A stretch of DNA of 64,000 nucleotides from BJHL01 sp040378885 (GCA_046316615.1 JBKDAN010000047.1:1-64000), one strand, 5' to 3'; counted from the stretch's first letter, positions 1 to 8,608 are shown. Made by a program: numbers and translations. The notes: generated by a model from the sequence alone, not told the origin.

Positions 1-429
1 GTTCGCGAACTTGCGGAGTACGAGAAGGCGGCGGATCAGGTGGTCGCGACAGAGGAGAATCTGCGTGAGGACCTGTTTGGCCCGCGGCCGATCTGTGAAT
101 CGATCATTGGCGAAGTGGACGGCGTAGCCCAGGGCTTTGCGCTGTTCTTTCACAACTACTCGACGTGGGTGGGGCGGCGCGGGTTGTATCTTGAGGATCT
201 GTACGTGCGGCCAGCGGCACGGGGTTGCGGGCTTGGCAAGGCGCTCTTTGAGCGCGTGGCGCAGATTGCTGTCGAGCGTGGATGCCAGCGGATGGACTGG
301 ATGGTGCTGGACTGGAACACGTCGGCACATGAGTTCTACCGCGCGATGGGCGCCGGTGGCATGGATGAGTGGACCATGTGGCGGCTCAAGGGGGACGCGT
401 TGTCGCGGATCGCGAAAACTGTGCGGTGA
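1..429 (+). CDS. GNAT-family N-acetyltransferase (5' end cut by window)
   Basis: The reading frame is open from base 1 and stops with TGA at 427-429, so the true start lies left of the window. The first GTG inside the window is at 40, but the residues before it (RELAEYEKAADQ) match the usual start region of diamine/amino-acid acetyltransferases, so the gene is truncated rather than starting there. The acetyl-CoA loop is visible as YVRPAARGCGLGKAL, with the R-G-x-G-x-G/A pattern. A C-terminal WNxxAHEFYRAMGA segment is the usual final helix of SSAT-like GNAT enzymes. Such proteins acetylate small amines; the substrate here cannot be read from sequence. The gene converges with the ygfZ-like gene on the other strand, 76 bases away. 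Confidence 0.85.
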   Translation, partial: VRELAEYEKAADQVVATEENLREDLFGPRPICESIIGEVDGVAQGFALFFHNYSTWVGRRGLYLEDLYVRPAARGCGLGKALFERVAQIAVERGCQRMDWMVLDWNTSAHEFYRAMGAGGMDEWTMWRLKGDALSRIAKTVR

Positions 430-505
430 GGCAAGCAACAGCCTGATGGATTGCCATAGAGATGCACAGCCACCGAAATGACTCTCGGTGCGGCATTGGG
501 CGACG

Positions 506-1756
506 TTACTGCGTGGCCGATTTGTGGGTTGCTTGCGGCGCGAGCGTGGCTTGGATGACGCCGCGAAGGGGTTGACCTTCGGCGTGGGTGATGACAACGG
601 TGCCGGGCTTGGCGTGGATTGTTTTCACTTGCGCGAAGGCGACGGGAGCCATTCCCAGCGTGGGTGCGGGGGCGGCGCTCGTGATGGTGCCGATCACTTC
701 GCCGGGTGCGTCGGCGGTGCCTTCGAGGGCGAGGGCGCTGGCGGGATCGGGAAGAGTCGGGTAGGGCAGGGCATCAGGTTGCTGGTCGGCAGCGATGATG
801 CGCTCGAACTTGATGGTGACGAGCGACTGTTTGCTTTGGCCACGCGCGTGCATTCGGGCGACGACTTCCTGGCCCAGGTAGCAGCCTTTGGTGAAGCTGA
901 CGCGATCGTGCAGGACGCCAGTCTCGGCGGGCAGGCTTTCGGGGCCGAAGTCCATGTTGTACAGCGGCGTGCCGGCTTCGATGCGGGCCATGTTGTAGGC
1001 GTGCCAGCCTATGAGCTCGAGGCGGATGCTGGCGGCGGGGTCGTCGCGTTGCAGCAGGGCGATGGCGCGGCCGGGCTCGTGGTGGTGGCGAGGGTCGTGG
1101 CCTCTGGCGACGAACTCCTGCACCACGGCGTGGGCGCGATCAGCGGGAACAAAGAGCTCGTAGCCGGGGACGCCAGCGGTGTCATCTCGCAACACGATGA
1201 CTGGTGTAGACGCGATGGTGAGCGTGGTCGCGGCATTGGCGGCGAGCGAGAGAGGCGAGCCAGCGCAGAGTGCAAGCAGGTCGGCGGCTCGGGGGCCGTG
1301 CAGGGCGAGGCGGTGGGTGGATTGCGTGATGTCGGTGATGGCGCAATCTTCGGTGATGATGAAGGAATCGAGGCCCTTGCGCGTGCGGTCAGCGGCAAGC
1401 ACATCGACGTCGAGCAGCGTTTCGTTCTCGAGTTGCAGCACGCGCATGTCGGCGTCGATGCGACCCTTGCGGTTGAGCCAGAAGCTGCGGCGGCACGTGT
1501 TGGGAGCCAGTCCCTTCATTTCCTGCGTAATCATGCGATTGAGGAAGTCGAGCCGCTCGGGACCCGTGAGGCGGAGAACGCCTCGCGTGGGTTGGTCGAG
1601 CAAGGCGGCGTGCTTGCGGAGCGAGCCGTATTCGAGTTCAATGGGACCCAAGGCTGCAACGACATCGCACGCGGGCGACATGTCGGCGGGGCCGTAGTTC
1701 ATGAGAATGCCGCCGGCATCGCGGAAGAACGGGAGGAGCGGGGAGGGGAGGGTCAC
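506..1756 (-). CDS. ygfZ: YgfZ/GcvT-like folate-binding protein
   Basis: This 416-residue protein resembles the glycine-cleavage T-protein fold. The diagnostic YgfZ motif KGCYLGQE lies at about residues 290-297. YgfZ proteins bind tetrahydrofolate and support Fe-S cluster enzymes such as radical SAM proteins; the conserved Cys of the motif is present. The GTG start at 1756 is chosen because SPLLPFFRDAGG, just after it, matches the conserved amino end of planctomycete homologues. An ATG at 1702 is an alternative, and neither has a clear ribosome site. The gene stands alone, convergent with the acetyltransferase and downstream of the rhomboid gene on the same strand. Confidence 0.85.
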   Translation of the reverse strand: MTLPSPLLPFFRDAGGILMNYGPADMSPACDVVAALGPIELEYGSLRKHAALLDQPTRGVLRLTGPERLDFLNRMITQEMKGLAPNTCRRSFWLNRKGRIDADMRVLQLENETLLDVDVLAADRTRKGLDSFIITEDCAITDITQSTHRLALHGPRAADLLALCAGSPLSLAANAATTLTIASTPVIVLRDDTAGVPGYELFVPADRAHAVVQEFVARGHDPRHHHEPGRAIALLQRDDPAASIRLELIGWHAYNMARIEAGTPLYNMDFGPESLPAETGVLHDRVSFTKGCYLGQEVVARMHARGQSKQSLVTIKFERIIAADQQPDALPYPTLPDPASALALEGTADAPGEVIGTITSAAPAPTLGMAPVAFAQVKTIHAKPGTVVITHAEGQPLRGVIQATLAPQATHKSATQ

Positions 1757-1804
1757 GAGGGAGGGTAGAGGTGCGCTGGTGGGGAGGTGTAGAGGTGTAA
1801 GGAC

Positions 1805-2995
1805 TCACTCTTTTCGGTTGAGGAGGTCGGTGGCCTTCTTGAGCGTTTCCTTTTCCGCATCGGTCAGGCTTTGCACACCCTCGGCGCGTTGTTTGGCGAG
1901 GATGCGATCCACCTCGGCGAAGATGGCTTGTTCCTTGGCGCTGAATTCAGCTTTCGCGGGACGCAGCACTTTTTCGGCGGCGGACTTGGGTTTCGTCGTG
2001 CGCGGAGTCTTGCGGCTGTCGCCGACGACGTCGAAGAAGTCGAGCAGCAGGTGGCTGTTGCGGGAGAAGAAGTAGCCGGCGATTGCGCCGCCAATGTGTG
2101 CCGCCTCGCCGCCTGCGTTGCTGGAGCCCCAGATGACCATGATGATGGCGAGACCCACATAGCAGTAGGCGAAGACCTTCATGCGCATCGGAACCGGCGG
2201 GAAGAGCAACTGCACGCGCTCGTCGGGCTCGAAGTAGGCGCAGGCCATTATGACACCGAAGACGCCAGCGCTGGCGCCGACGAGCGGCGTCGTGGTGTTG
2301 ATGTCGAGCAGACCGGGGATGATGGGCCAGCCTTGGCGGGCGAAGATGGCACCCAGGCCGTTGAGGATGAGGTACATCAAGCCGCCGCAGATACCGCAGA
2401 TGAGGTAGAAGGCGAGGTACTTCTTGCGGCCCAGGTGATCTTCGACGATGCGGCCGAACATCCACAGGCCCAGCATGTTGAAGGCGATGTGCAGGAAGCC
2501 GCCGTGCAGAAACTGGAAGGTGATAAGTCGCCAGACTTCGAGGCGCTGGAAGCCCATGTACGTGGAGAAGTGACCGAGCGTGAAGAGTGCGTCGTGCACT
2601 TTGTAGTACGCCGCGCCGACGATGTTGGGCGGATTGACCGACTTGTCGATGAGCAGGCGGCCGACATTGGCATCAACGCGGTTTTTGTCGGGCGAGTCTT
2701 TGTCGGACGGGATGAGCGACGGGTAACGGCCGCCTTGGGGGATGGGTCCAAGCTCCAAGTACGTCTTGTCGATCTCCAACTTCGTGGTAGGCGTTACGGC
2801 CTCGGTCAGCACGACGGACTGCGTCATGCGGGGCAGGCCGGCGTCGTTGCGGAATTTGGGAACGGTGTTGAGGACGATCTGAATGATGAAGATCGTGACG
2901 TTGATGATGATGAGCCAGCCGGTCACGGACATCATGCGGGACATGAAGCCGGGGCTGTCGGTGGCTTGCGTGTATTGGCGGTCGTAGATGCCCAT
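1805..2995 (-). CDS. Rhomboid-family intramembrane serine protease
   Basis: This 396-residue multispanning membrane protein carries the rhomboid catalytic set. The nucleophile Ser is at about 242 in GASAGVFG, the base His at about 300 in AAHIGGAIAGY, and the oxyanion-side motif HGGFLHIAFN is at about 164-173. Rhomboids cut transmembrane substrates inside the bilayer. The loop between the first helix (about 24-45) and the rest is about 100 residues, longer than usual. A charged, Lys/Glu-rich cytoplasmic tail follows the last helix. The start is ATG at 2995. It has no Shine-Dalgarno sequence but is directly preceded by a pyrimidine-rich leader also found at 58702-58737. Confidence 0.9.
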   Translation of the reverse strand: MGIYDRQYTQATDSPGFMSRMMSVTGWLIIINVTIFIIQIVLNTVPKFRNDAGLPRMTQSVVLTEAVTPTTKLEIDKTYLELGPIPQGGRYPSLIPSDKDSPDKNRVDANVGRLLIDKSVNPPNIVGAAYYKVHDALFTLGHFSTYMGFQRLEVWRLITFQFLHGGFLHIAFNMLGLWMFGRIVEDHLGRKKYLAFYLICGICGGLMYLILNGLGAIFARQGWPIIPGLLDINTTTPLVGASAGVFGVIMACAYFEPDERVQLLFPPVPMRMKVFAYCYVGLAIIMVIWGSSNAGGEAAHIGGAIAGYFFSRNSHLLLDFFDVVGDSRKTPRTTKPKSAAEKVLRPAKAEFSAKEQAIFAEVDRILAKQRAEGVQSLTDAEKETLKKATDLLNRKE

Positions 2996-3030
2996 GGGAA
3001 AGCGATAAGTGGAAACCGATAAAGCGAAAA
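2996..3030 (-). promoter_or_regulatory. Pyrimidine-rich 35-base leader abutting the rhomboid start (copy A)
   Basis: Read on the minus strand, this stretch runs straight into the ATG at 2995 and contains TTTCGCTTT, CGGTTTCCACTT and TCGCTTTCCC in that order. A near-identical stretch with the same order and spacing (one indel, about three substitutions) abuts the ATG of a small membrane protein at 58738. It takes the place of a normal ribosome-binding site. Function unknown: it could be a translation enhancer, a regulatory leader or a dispersed repeat. Confidence 0.5.
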
Positions 3031-3061
3031 TGGGGGAAGACGGCGGACGGTTGGTTAAACC

Positions 3062-3655
3062 TCAGTGTTCTATCGGCAGGATGCCTCGGTCCTTCGCCAG
3101 AAGGAGCGTCAGCATTGTTTTGGCATCTCGAATCTCGCCTTTCGCGATGGCTGCCAGAGCCTGAGCGGGGGGGATGAGCCGGACGGTGATGTCTTCGTCG
3201 TTTTCGAGGTGCTGGCCGACGGCGGTCAGGTCCTGGGCGAGGAAGCAGGCCATGGCTTCGTCGGTGAGTCCCGGGGCGGTCAGGAAGGTGGTGAGGTGGG
3301 TGAGGGTGCCAGCGCGGTAGCCGGTTTCTTCAATCAGTTCGCGTGCGGCGCACACGGCGGGATCTTCGCCGGGCGATCTGGTACCTGCTGGTAGCTCAAG
3401 CAGAACGCTCTCGGTGGACAGACGGAAGTTCTCAATCAGTACAACCTGCGGGCCTTGCGGGGTTTGGAGCAGGGGGAGGATGATGACTGATCCGGGGTGG
3501 CGGATGACTTCGCGTGTCAGGGAGGAGCCGTCGCGGCCAGTTGTTTCGAGAAGTTCGATATCAAACTTCACGCCACTGCGTAGCAAAGTTCGCTTGACGG
3601 AGCGAGGAACAGTTGCGGGAACAGGTTTGTTGAGACTAACATCGTCGGGCGGCAT
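3062..3655 (-). CDS. Nudix hydrolase, probable ADP-ribose pyrophosphatase
   Basis: The complete Nudix box G-x5-E-x7-REL-x-EE-x-G is present from GTRSPGE through RELIEETGY, which coordinates Mg2+ for pyrophosphate cleavage. The preceding LIENFRLSTESVLLELPAG segment resembles ADP-ribose/nucleoside-diphosphate-sugar hydrolases (NudF type). Substrate is inferred from this resemblance only. The ATG at 3655 (MPPDDVS) is preferred; an in-frame ATG at 3697 would leave no room for a promoter between this gene and the divergent ABC gene starting at 3699. Confidence 0.88.
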   Translation of the reverse strand: MPPDDVSLNKPVPATVPRSVKRTLLRSGVKFDIELLETTGRDGSSLTREVIRHPGSVIILPLLQTPQGPQVVLIENFRLSTESVLLELPAGTRSPGEDPAVCAARELIEETGYRAGTLTHLTTFLTAPGLTDEAMACFLAQDLTAVGQHLENDEDITVRLIPPAQALAAIAKGEIRDAKTMLTLLLAKDRGILPIEH

Positions 3656-3698
3656 CGCAGCAGGGTATCGCGGCGAATTGCAAAGACGTGCGAACATG

Positions 3699-4595
3699 GT
3701 GGAGGCTGTGAGACAACCTGAACACGCGGCGCAGGGCGATGAGCCTTACGGCGATGCCATTGTGCGGCTCGAAGACGTTCACAAGCGATTTGGTTCGCAG
3801 GTTGTGCTTGATGGCGTCTCGCTTGCGTTTGAGGAGGGCAAGACAACGGTGGTGATGGGTCCCAGCGGCTGCGGCAAGAGCGTGATGCTCAAGCACATCG
3901 TCGGCCTTTTGCGACCCGACAAGGGGGCGATCTACTTCGCCGGCAAGCGCATCGATCAGCTTGATGAAGATGAACTCGCGCCGGTGCGGCTGCAGATCGG
4001 GCTGGTCTTTCAGATGGGCGCGCTTTTTGACAGCATGAGCGTGGAAGACAACATCGCTTTCCCGCTGATTGAGCACACGCAGTTGTCTGCGGGTGAGCGG
4101 CGTGATCGGATTGCGGAAGCATTGGAGACAGTGGACCTGCACGGCGTGCAACCCAAACTGCCGAGTCAGCTTTCGGGCGGACAGCGCAAACGCGTGGCAA
4201 TCGCGCGGGCGCTTGTCATGCGACCTCGCGTGATTTTGTTTGACGAACCGACAACCGGCCTTGATCCGATTCGCAGTGCGGGCATTGACGACTTGATCGT
4301 GCGCCTGCGCGAGAAGTTCAATGTGACCAACATCGTCGTGACGCACGATTTGGCGAGTGCGCGGCATGTGGCTGACCGGGTGGTGATGCTGCTGGGCGGC
4401 AAGGTTGCGGCGGACGGTCCCTTTGAGAGCCTAGCGAATAGCGCGGATGTGCGAATACAGCACTTCCTGACCGGCACGTATAGCGCGGACGACGAGCCGG
4501 GCATGCCCGAAGCTGACAAGAATCCGGCGACGCTGGAAGTTGATGCAAGCAATCCACGGTTGTTCAAGCGCGGGAAAGACAAGCGGACAAGCTGA
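3699..4595 (+). CDS. ABC transporter ATP-binding protein, MlaF-like
   Basis: This 298-residue ATPase has Walker A GPSGCGKS, signature LSGGQRKRVAIARAL, Walker B VILFDEPTTGLDP and the H-loop VTHDLASARH. The segment LVFQMGALFDSMSV is typical of MlaF/Ttg2A ATPases, which power phospholipid or steroid transport across the envelope. The start ATG at 3699 gives a normal family length; the open frame continues upstream over the divergent Nudix gene but that part is not conserved. A MlaD-like gene follows after 26 bases, so the two form an operon. No MlaE permease is present in this window, so its partner must be elsewhere. Confidence 0.9.
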   Translation: MEAVRQPEHAAQGDEPYGDAIVRLEDVHKRFGSQVVLDGVSLAFEEGKTTVVMGPSGCGKSVMLKHIVGLLRPDKGAIYFAGKRIDQLDEDELAPVRLQIGLVFQMGALFDSMSVEDNIAFPLIEHTQLSAGERRDRIAEALETVDLHGVQPKLPSQLSGGQRKRVAIARALVMRPRVILFDEPTTGLDPIRSAGIDDLIVRLREKFNVTNIVVTHDLASARHVADRVVMLLGGKVAADGPFESLANSADVRIQHFLTGTYSADDEPGMPEADKNPATLEVDASNPRLFKRGKDKRTS

Positions 4596-4621
4596 CAGCC
4601 GCGAACGAGAAAGAGTGCAGA

Positions 4622-5680
4622 GTGAATAGGTTGTTTCTACGGGATTTGTTGACAGGTGTCGTCGCGCTGGCTTCGCTGGCGGGGTTGATCCTGACGCTCA
4701 TTTTCTTTGGTGAGTTGACGCCGCTCGCGGAGCGGAATTACGAATTCCAGATGCGTGTTGCGAACGCGGGCGGACTGGACGAGACCAGCCCGGTGACGCT
4801 CAATGGCGTGAAGGTCGGTCAGGTGATTGAGAGCAAGCCGATGACCGGTGCGGCCAGTGGCGAGAATCCTGGCGCGATGCTGAAGCTGCGTGTTCGTCGC
4901 AATATCGAGATTCCGCGGGCCAGCAAGATCAGTCTGGATCGCGGCTTTGTGGGCGGAAGCACGCTGGAGTTTGTCACCATCAGCCTGACACCCGAGCAAC
5001 TGCGGGACACCGTCAAGGCGGGCGAAGTGATGGAAGGCGGGGCGCCGGAAACGCTGATTGGTTCAATCAAGCAGTTGGTGGAGGGGCCGCTCGCGCAGTT
5101 CAGCAGCACGGCGGAGAAGATCGATGCCCTGGCGATGGAGTACACCAAGCTGGGCGCGCGGTTGAACGAACTGGTGGAGCCGCGCACGGTGGCAGACGTA
5201 GCGTCGGGCAAGGATCCGAACCTTCGCAGTACGCTGGCACGCATTGATGTGGCGGTGACCAACGCCAACACGTGGCTGGCAGACGAACAACTGCGTACCC
5301 AGTTTCAGAGCATCGTGGCGAAGGCTGACGGCGTGCTGAGTGAAGCCAAGACGCTCGCGGAGGCATGGACGACGACGGCACAGACCGCCAACGAGACGGT
5401 TCGCAGCGTGAGCAACGACGTTCGCAATGCGACCGAGAAGCTGAACGAGCTGGCGGGCAACGCGAACGCGGCTCTCAGCAATGTGAAGACCGCGGGTGAT
5501 GAGCTTGCGAAGGCCCTGGAAGCAGTCAACAGCGGCAAGGGGACGCTGGGCCAGTTGGTGCACAATCCGGACTTGTACCGCAACCTTGACGACGCCGCCA
5601 AGCGGCTGGACAAGGCACTGACGGAAGCCCAGCAGATGCTGGAGAAGTACAAGAACGAGGGGATCAAGCTGAAGCTGTGA
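4622..5680 (+). CDS. MlaD/MCE-family substrate-binding protein
   Basis: A 352-residue protein anchored by one N-terminal helix (about residues 9-30, LLTGVVALASLAGLILTLIF). An MCE domain follows (about 38-120), containing SPVTLNGVKVGQV, the core signature of lipid-binding MCE rings. The C-terminal half is rich in Ala, Asn, Lys and Glu and predicts as long helices or coiled coil (about 190-350), as in MlaD/Mce proteins that form tunnels between membranes. The start is GTG at 4622, 26 bases after the MlaF-like ATPase. It probably captures lipids for that ATPase and an unseen permease. Confidence 0.87.
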   Translation: MNRLFLRDLLTGVVALASLAGLILTLIFFGELTPLAERNYEFQMRVANAGGLDETSPVTLNGVKVGQVIESKPMTGAASGENPGAMLKLRVRRNIEIPRASKISLDRGFVGGSTLEFVTISLTPEQLRDTVKAGEVMEGGAPETLIGSIKQLVEGPLAQFSSTAEKIDALAMEYTKLGARLNELVEPRTVADVASGKDPNLRSTLARIDVAVTNANTWLADEQLRTQFQSIVAKADGVLSEAKTLAEAWTTTAQTANETVRSVSNDVRNATEKLNELAGNANAALSNVKTAGDELAKALEAVNSGKGTLGQLVHNPDLYRNLDDAAKRLDKALTEAQQMLEKYKNEGIKLKL

Positions 5681-5826
5681 GGAGCGGGCGGCAAGCACTT
5701 ACGACCCGGGCTCTTGCGACGAGCGAGACGCGAACGGCACGCGCAGGGGCGTGGTTCCGGAGGACGAACGGCCGAAGCGGAGCAACACGTAGGCGAAGAG
5801 AAGATGCGTACGGACCGAAAGCCGCG

Positions 5827-6231
5827 TCAGGCCGGGCCACTCTGTTGCGCCGACGGCATCGCGCGGCGGCGCGGACTGCGACCGCATTCTGGGCAGACCA
5901 GCGCCCGCGGCAGGCCGTGGCGCTCATAGCCGCACCAAGGACACTGGCCTTTGGCGAGCCGCAGCCCGCGCCGATGCGTGGGGCGAAGCCCCCAGATGGC
6001 GCATGTGAGGATGATTGCCGTGAAGCCAAGATTCATGGCTTTCCACTGCGGTGGACTGGCGATCCACGCAACCACGCGGGCGACAGTTGACTGCGGAGCA
6101 GAGCCTTGGCGAACTTTGCGCCCAAGTTCGACAGCTTGCAAACTCGTCAGCAAAGCCAAGAGCGTCAAAAAAATCAGCATGCAGGTGGTGAGCCTGCGAT
6201 GCTGTTTCAGGATGTGCGAGCGACTAAACAT
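5827..6231 (-). CDS. Small membrane protein with C-terminal zinc ribbon
   Basis: This 134-residue protein has two hydrophobic helices (about 18-32 and 68-83). The tail contains CPWCGYERHGLP followed by CPECGR, a two-knuckle CxxC...CxxC zinc ribbon. The CxxCGYxxxGLP...CPECG pattern is frequent in Phycisphaerae membrane proteins of unknown function (general knowledge, not checked here). It starts 3 bases after the stop of the upstream 272-residue gene on the same strand, so they are probably co-transcribed. Function unknown. Confidence 0.72.
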   Translation of the reverse strand: MFSRSHILKQHRRLTTCMLIFLTLLALLTSLQAVELGRKVRQGSAPQSTVARVVAWIASPPQWKAMNLGFTAIILTCAIWGLRPTHRRGLRLAKGQCPWCGYERHGLPRALVCPECGRSPRRRAMPSAQQSGPA

Positions 6232-6234
6232 GGA

Positions 6235-7053
6235 TCACTGGCACACGATGTTACAGTCATTCACCGGAGCGACTGGCGTATACCCCAGTGCTACATCGCA
6301 AGCGCTACCGTTCATCGTCCAGTTGTCAAAGCAGCACCTCATCTGGTCCCGGAAACACCAATAGTCCGGGTTCGGCGTGCCATCGGGGTTGTTCTGGGGC
6401 GCCTCTTGGATGCCCGGGACGAAACGACCACGAACGCCCGCGGTGCACACGTCATAGATACCGCTTGCTTGTGTCCTGCAAGCGTTATTCTTCTCCTGAT
6501 TGGCCGCTTTGCCGTCCAAACTTGCAAGAGACCATCCAACCAGCGCGATGCCAACACCTATGACAGCTCCGAGGACCAGCCCTGTCACAACTTCAGCGAC
6601 AACCAAGTCCGTTGGTCGACTGATCCCCGGCAGTGGTGCCGTGACCACCGGAGCCGCATCAACGGCGGCAAGCACCGCCTCGAGGTTCGAGCTCGAATGG
6701 TCAAGAAATCCTTGAATGAACGAAGTAGCCACCGCTCGGCGATGATCACCGTCGGGTACGTACCGCGTCTCGTATGTGCGCCACTTAACCTTAACGAGAT
6801 CGAGTTGAAAGGATTCGTGGGCAGTAAAGACACCGCTCCGCGTCATGATGTCAACGCCTGTTGCCTTCCACGGTTCACCGCTGATGATCATGTCGCAGTT
6901 CTGCACCCACGGCGGCCTGCTCGTAATTCGGTGGTCAACGGACGATGTATCCTCATAGAAGTACCCCACGTGATACTTTTGCGCTGTCTGTGTGGAACGC
7001 TGCATCTTGATCACGGTCACACTGAAGACGCCGTGAGCGACCTCACTTCCCAA
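6235..7053 (-). CDS. Hypothetical protein with one membrane helix and Cys-rich tail
   Basis: Not recognised. Up to 272 residues from a TTG at 7053; GTG or ATG codons 12-17 residues further in are equally possible starts, since no ribosome site decides. The first about 140 residues look soluble. A clear hydrophobic segment follows (about 147-172, VVTGLVLGAVIGVGIALVGW). The last about 90 residues hold eight cysteines, including an adjacent pair RCCFD, suggesting disulfides or metal binding. It lies between a small exported protein (9 bases upstream) and the zinc-ribbon protein (3 bases downstream), forming a three-gene unit. Codon use is less GC-biased than in its neighbours. Confidence 0.55.
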   Translation of the reverse strand: MGSEVAHGVFSVTVIKMQRSTQTAQKYHVGYFYEDTSSVDHRITSRPPWVQNCDMIISGEPWKATGVDIMTRSGVFTAHESFQLDLVKVKWRTYETRYVPDGDHRRAVATSFIQGFLDHSSSNLEAVLAAVDAAPVVTAPLPGISRPTDLVVAEVVTGLVLGAVIGVGIALVGWSLASLDGKAANQEKNNACRTQASGIYDVCTAGVRGRFVPGIQEAPQNNPDGTPNPDYWCFRDQMRCCFDNWTMNGSACDVALGYTPVAPVNDCNIVCQ

Positions 7054-7062
7054 TGAGAAGAG

Positions 7063-7275
7063 TTACGAGACATCAGCGGGTGGCGTCACGGGCTGCGACT
7101 TACCGTAGATGTGTCGGGGCGGTGTGTTGGAGGTGGGTTGCGCCATCACGATGCCCGGACCGGCTCCAAGCAATGCGGCGAGCGCAACCGCAACGGCTTG
7201 AAATCTCGTTCGATGTCGGGTCAACCAGCCGTCTGTGAGCGACGTGAATAGACAAAGCCAAAAGTGCAATGACAT
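7063..7275 (-). CDS. Small exported or membrane-anchored protein, 70 residues
   Basis: The start is fixed at ATG 7275 by a strong ribosome site, GGAGGT, six bases upstream on the minus strand; a longer frame to 7314 exists but has no such site. The protein has an Arg-rich stretch, then a hydrophobic helix (about residues 26-45, VAVALAALLGAGPGIVMA) ending in a plausible signal-peptidase site (VMA-QP), and a short polar, Pro-rich mature part. First gene of the unit 7275-5827. No family recognised. Confidence 0.5.
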   Translation of the reverse strand: MSLHFWLCLFTSLTDGWLTRHRTRFQAVAVALAALLGAGPGIVMAQPTSNTPPRHIYGKSQPVTPPADVS

Positions 7276-7350
7276 AACTGACCTCCGATATGAGGTGCCT
7301 GAACGAGCATGCACAGTGCGTGCCCCTGATGGCGATTGAGATTACCAAAA

Positions 7351-7367
7351 TTGCATACGTTATGCAA
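7351..7367. promoter_or_regulatory. 17-bp dyad TTGCATA-CGT-TATGCAA, candidate operator
   Basis: Perfect 7-base arms (TTGCATA / TATGCAA) separated by 3 bases. The site is 75 bases before the start of the minus-strand unit at 7275 and about 220 bases before fliM, in an otherwise gene-free 313-base gap. Its shape fits a dimeric repressor/activator site, but no regulator is identified. Confidence 0.4.
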
Positions 7368-7497
7368 GGGACTTCAGCAAGTTTCAGAGGTGAATCCGCT
7401 TATTTCGCAAACTCCCCACAAAGCTGCGCGATGCGGACGGGATGGTGGCTCAGTCCTGTGTTTGTCCGCGTGGCGATCGGCGATTTCTGTCCCATTT

Positions 7498-7545
7498 ATC
7501 TCCGCGTTTCTCCGCCTCCGCTCGGCCTCTCCGCGATCGCCTTTG
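7498..7545 (+). repeat. CT-rich intergenic repeat, copy 1 (before fliM)
   Basis: Contains CTCCGCGTT, CTCCGCCTCCG and CTCTCCGCGA in order. The same blocks occur in the same order at 18735-18786 (plus strand) and on the minus strand at 12383-12440. All three copies are between genes. Confidence 0.45.
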
Positions 7546-7588
7546 AATTGTGGACAGAACGGCCGGGCCAGGCCGATACACGGGCTCA

Positions 7589-8608
7589 GTGGCTGATCTG
7601 CTGGACCAATCTGATATTGACGCACTCTTGTCGTCAGCGGCGGTGCCTGCGGACGAGGTGGTGGCTTCGTCGTCGTCGCTGATCTTCTCGAAGCGGAATC
7701 GCGATCCTGAGACGACGGAAATCAAGATTTACGACTTCAAGCGGCCCGAACGCGTCAGTAAAGACCAGATGCGGGCGTTGCAGACGCTGCATGAGGCCTT
7801 TGCCCGTAACTTCGGTGCGAGCTTGTCGGGCTTCCTGCGGACGATTGTGGAAGTGAAGGTTGCGACGTGCGAGCAGATGACGTACGCAGAGTTCACCAGC
7901 GGGCTGCCCAACCCGACGAGCTTTAATCTGGTTGCGGCGGATGGGCTTGAGGGGCAGATGTGCCTGGAAATCAGCCCGCTGATCATCTATCCGATCATCG
8001 ACCGGTTGCTGGGCGGCAGCAGCAACGAGCTGTTCATTCCACAACGGCCCATGACGCAGATCGAGACGCGTCTGATCAATAACGTGACGACCCGCGGGCT
8101 GGCTGCGCTGAGCGAAGCGTGGGCGAAGATTCGCGAGATGCATTTCCGCGTGAGCGCGTCGGAGAGCAATCCGCAGCTTGTGCAGATTGTGCCGCCGAAT
8201 GAAGTCGTGGTGGTCATCGCGTTTGAGCTGAAGCTGGGCAACCGTGCGGGCACGATGAACCTGTGCATTCCATACAACGTGATTGAGCCGTTCATGGATC
8301 GCCTGTCGAGCCAGAGCTGGTTCAGTGCGGCGAAGAACACACGCAGCAAGGAAGTCGAAGAGACGATCTCCCACAACCTGAACCGTGCGCCGCTGCAGGT
8401 GACGGGGCTACTGGGCGAGACGACGATGACGGTGAAGGAACTGCTGACACTGGCACCGGGGGACATCATCGTCACAGAGAAGCTCGCGAAGAGCCCGGTG
8501 GTGGTGTGCGTGGAAGGGGAAAAGAAGTATCTGGCGCAGATCGGGCAACTGCGAGGGCAGCGAGCGCTGCGTGTTGTGCGGCCAATCACTGTGGCGGACC
8601 GGGTGTAA
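7589..8608 (+). CDS. fliM: Flagellar motor switch protein FliM
   Basis: 339 residues from the GTG at 7589. The N-terminal ADLLDQSDIDALL is the conserved CheY-P-binding peptide, which normally sits at the very amino end, so this start is preferred to a GTG at 7550 (13 extra residues). The middle domain contains FARNFGASLSGFLRT and LPNPTSFNL; the C-terminal SpoA domain (about 255-335) contains PGDIIVTEKL. FliM forms the C-ring with FliG and FliN and reverses the motor when CheY-P binds. No other flagellar gene is in the window, so it is an isolated copy here. No Shine-Dalgarno sequence. Confidence 0.93.
   Translation: MADLLDQSDIDALLSSAAVPADEVVASSSSLIFSKRNRDPETTEIKIYDFKRPERVSKDQMRALQTLHEAFARNFGASLSGFLRTIVEVKVATCEQMTYAEFTSGLPNPTSFNLVAADGLEGQMCLEISPLIIYPIIDRLLGGSSNELFIPQRPMTQIETRLINNVTTRGLAALSEAWAKIREMHFRVSASESNPQLVQIVPPNEVVVVIAFELKLGNRAGTMNLCIPYNVIEPFMDRLSSQSWFSAAKNTRSKEVEETISHNLNRAPLQVTGLLGETTMTVKELLTLAPGDIIVTEKLAKSPVVVCVEGEKKYLAQIGQLRGQRALRVVRPITVADRV

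Noticed and set aside
488..1768. 426-residue open frame antisense to ygfZ
   Set aside because: Shadow of the ygfZ-like gene, which has the KGCYLGQE motif; the antisense frame is low-complexity Gly/Ala/Val.
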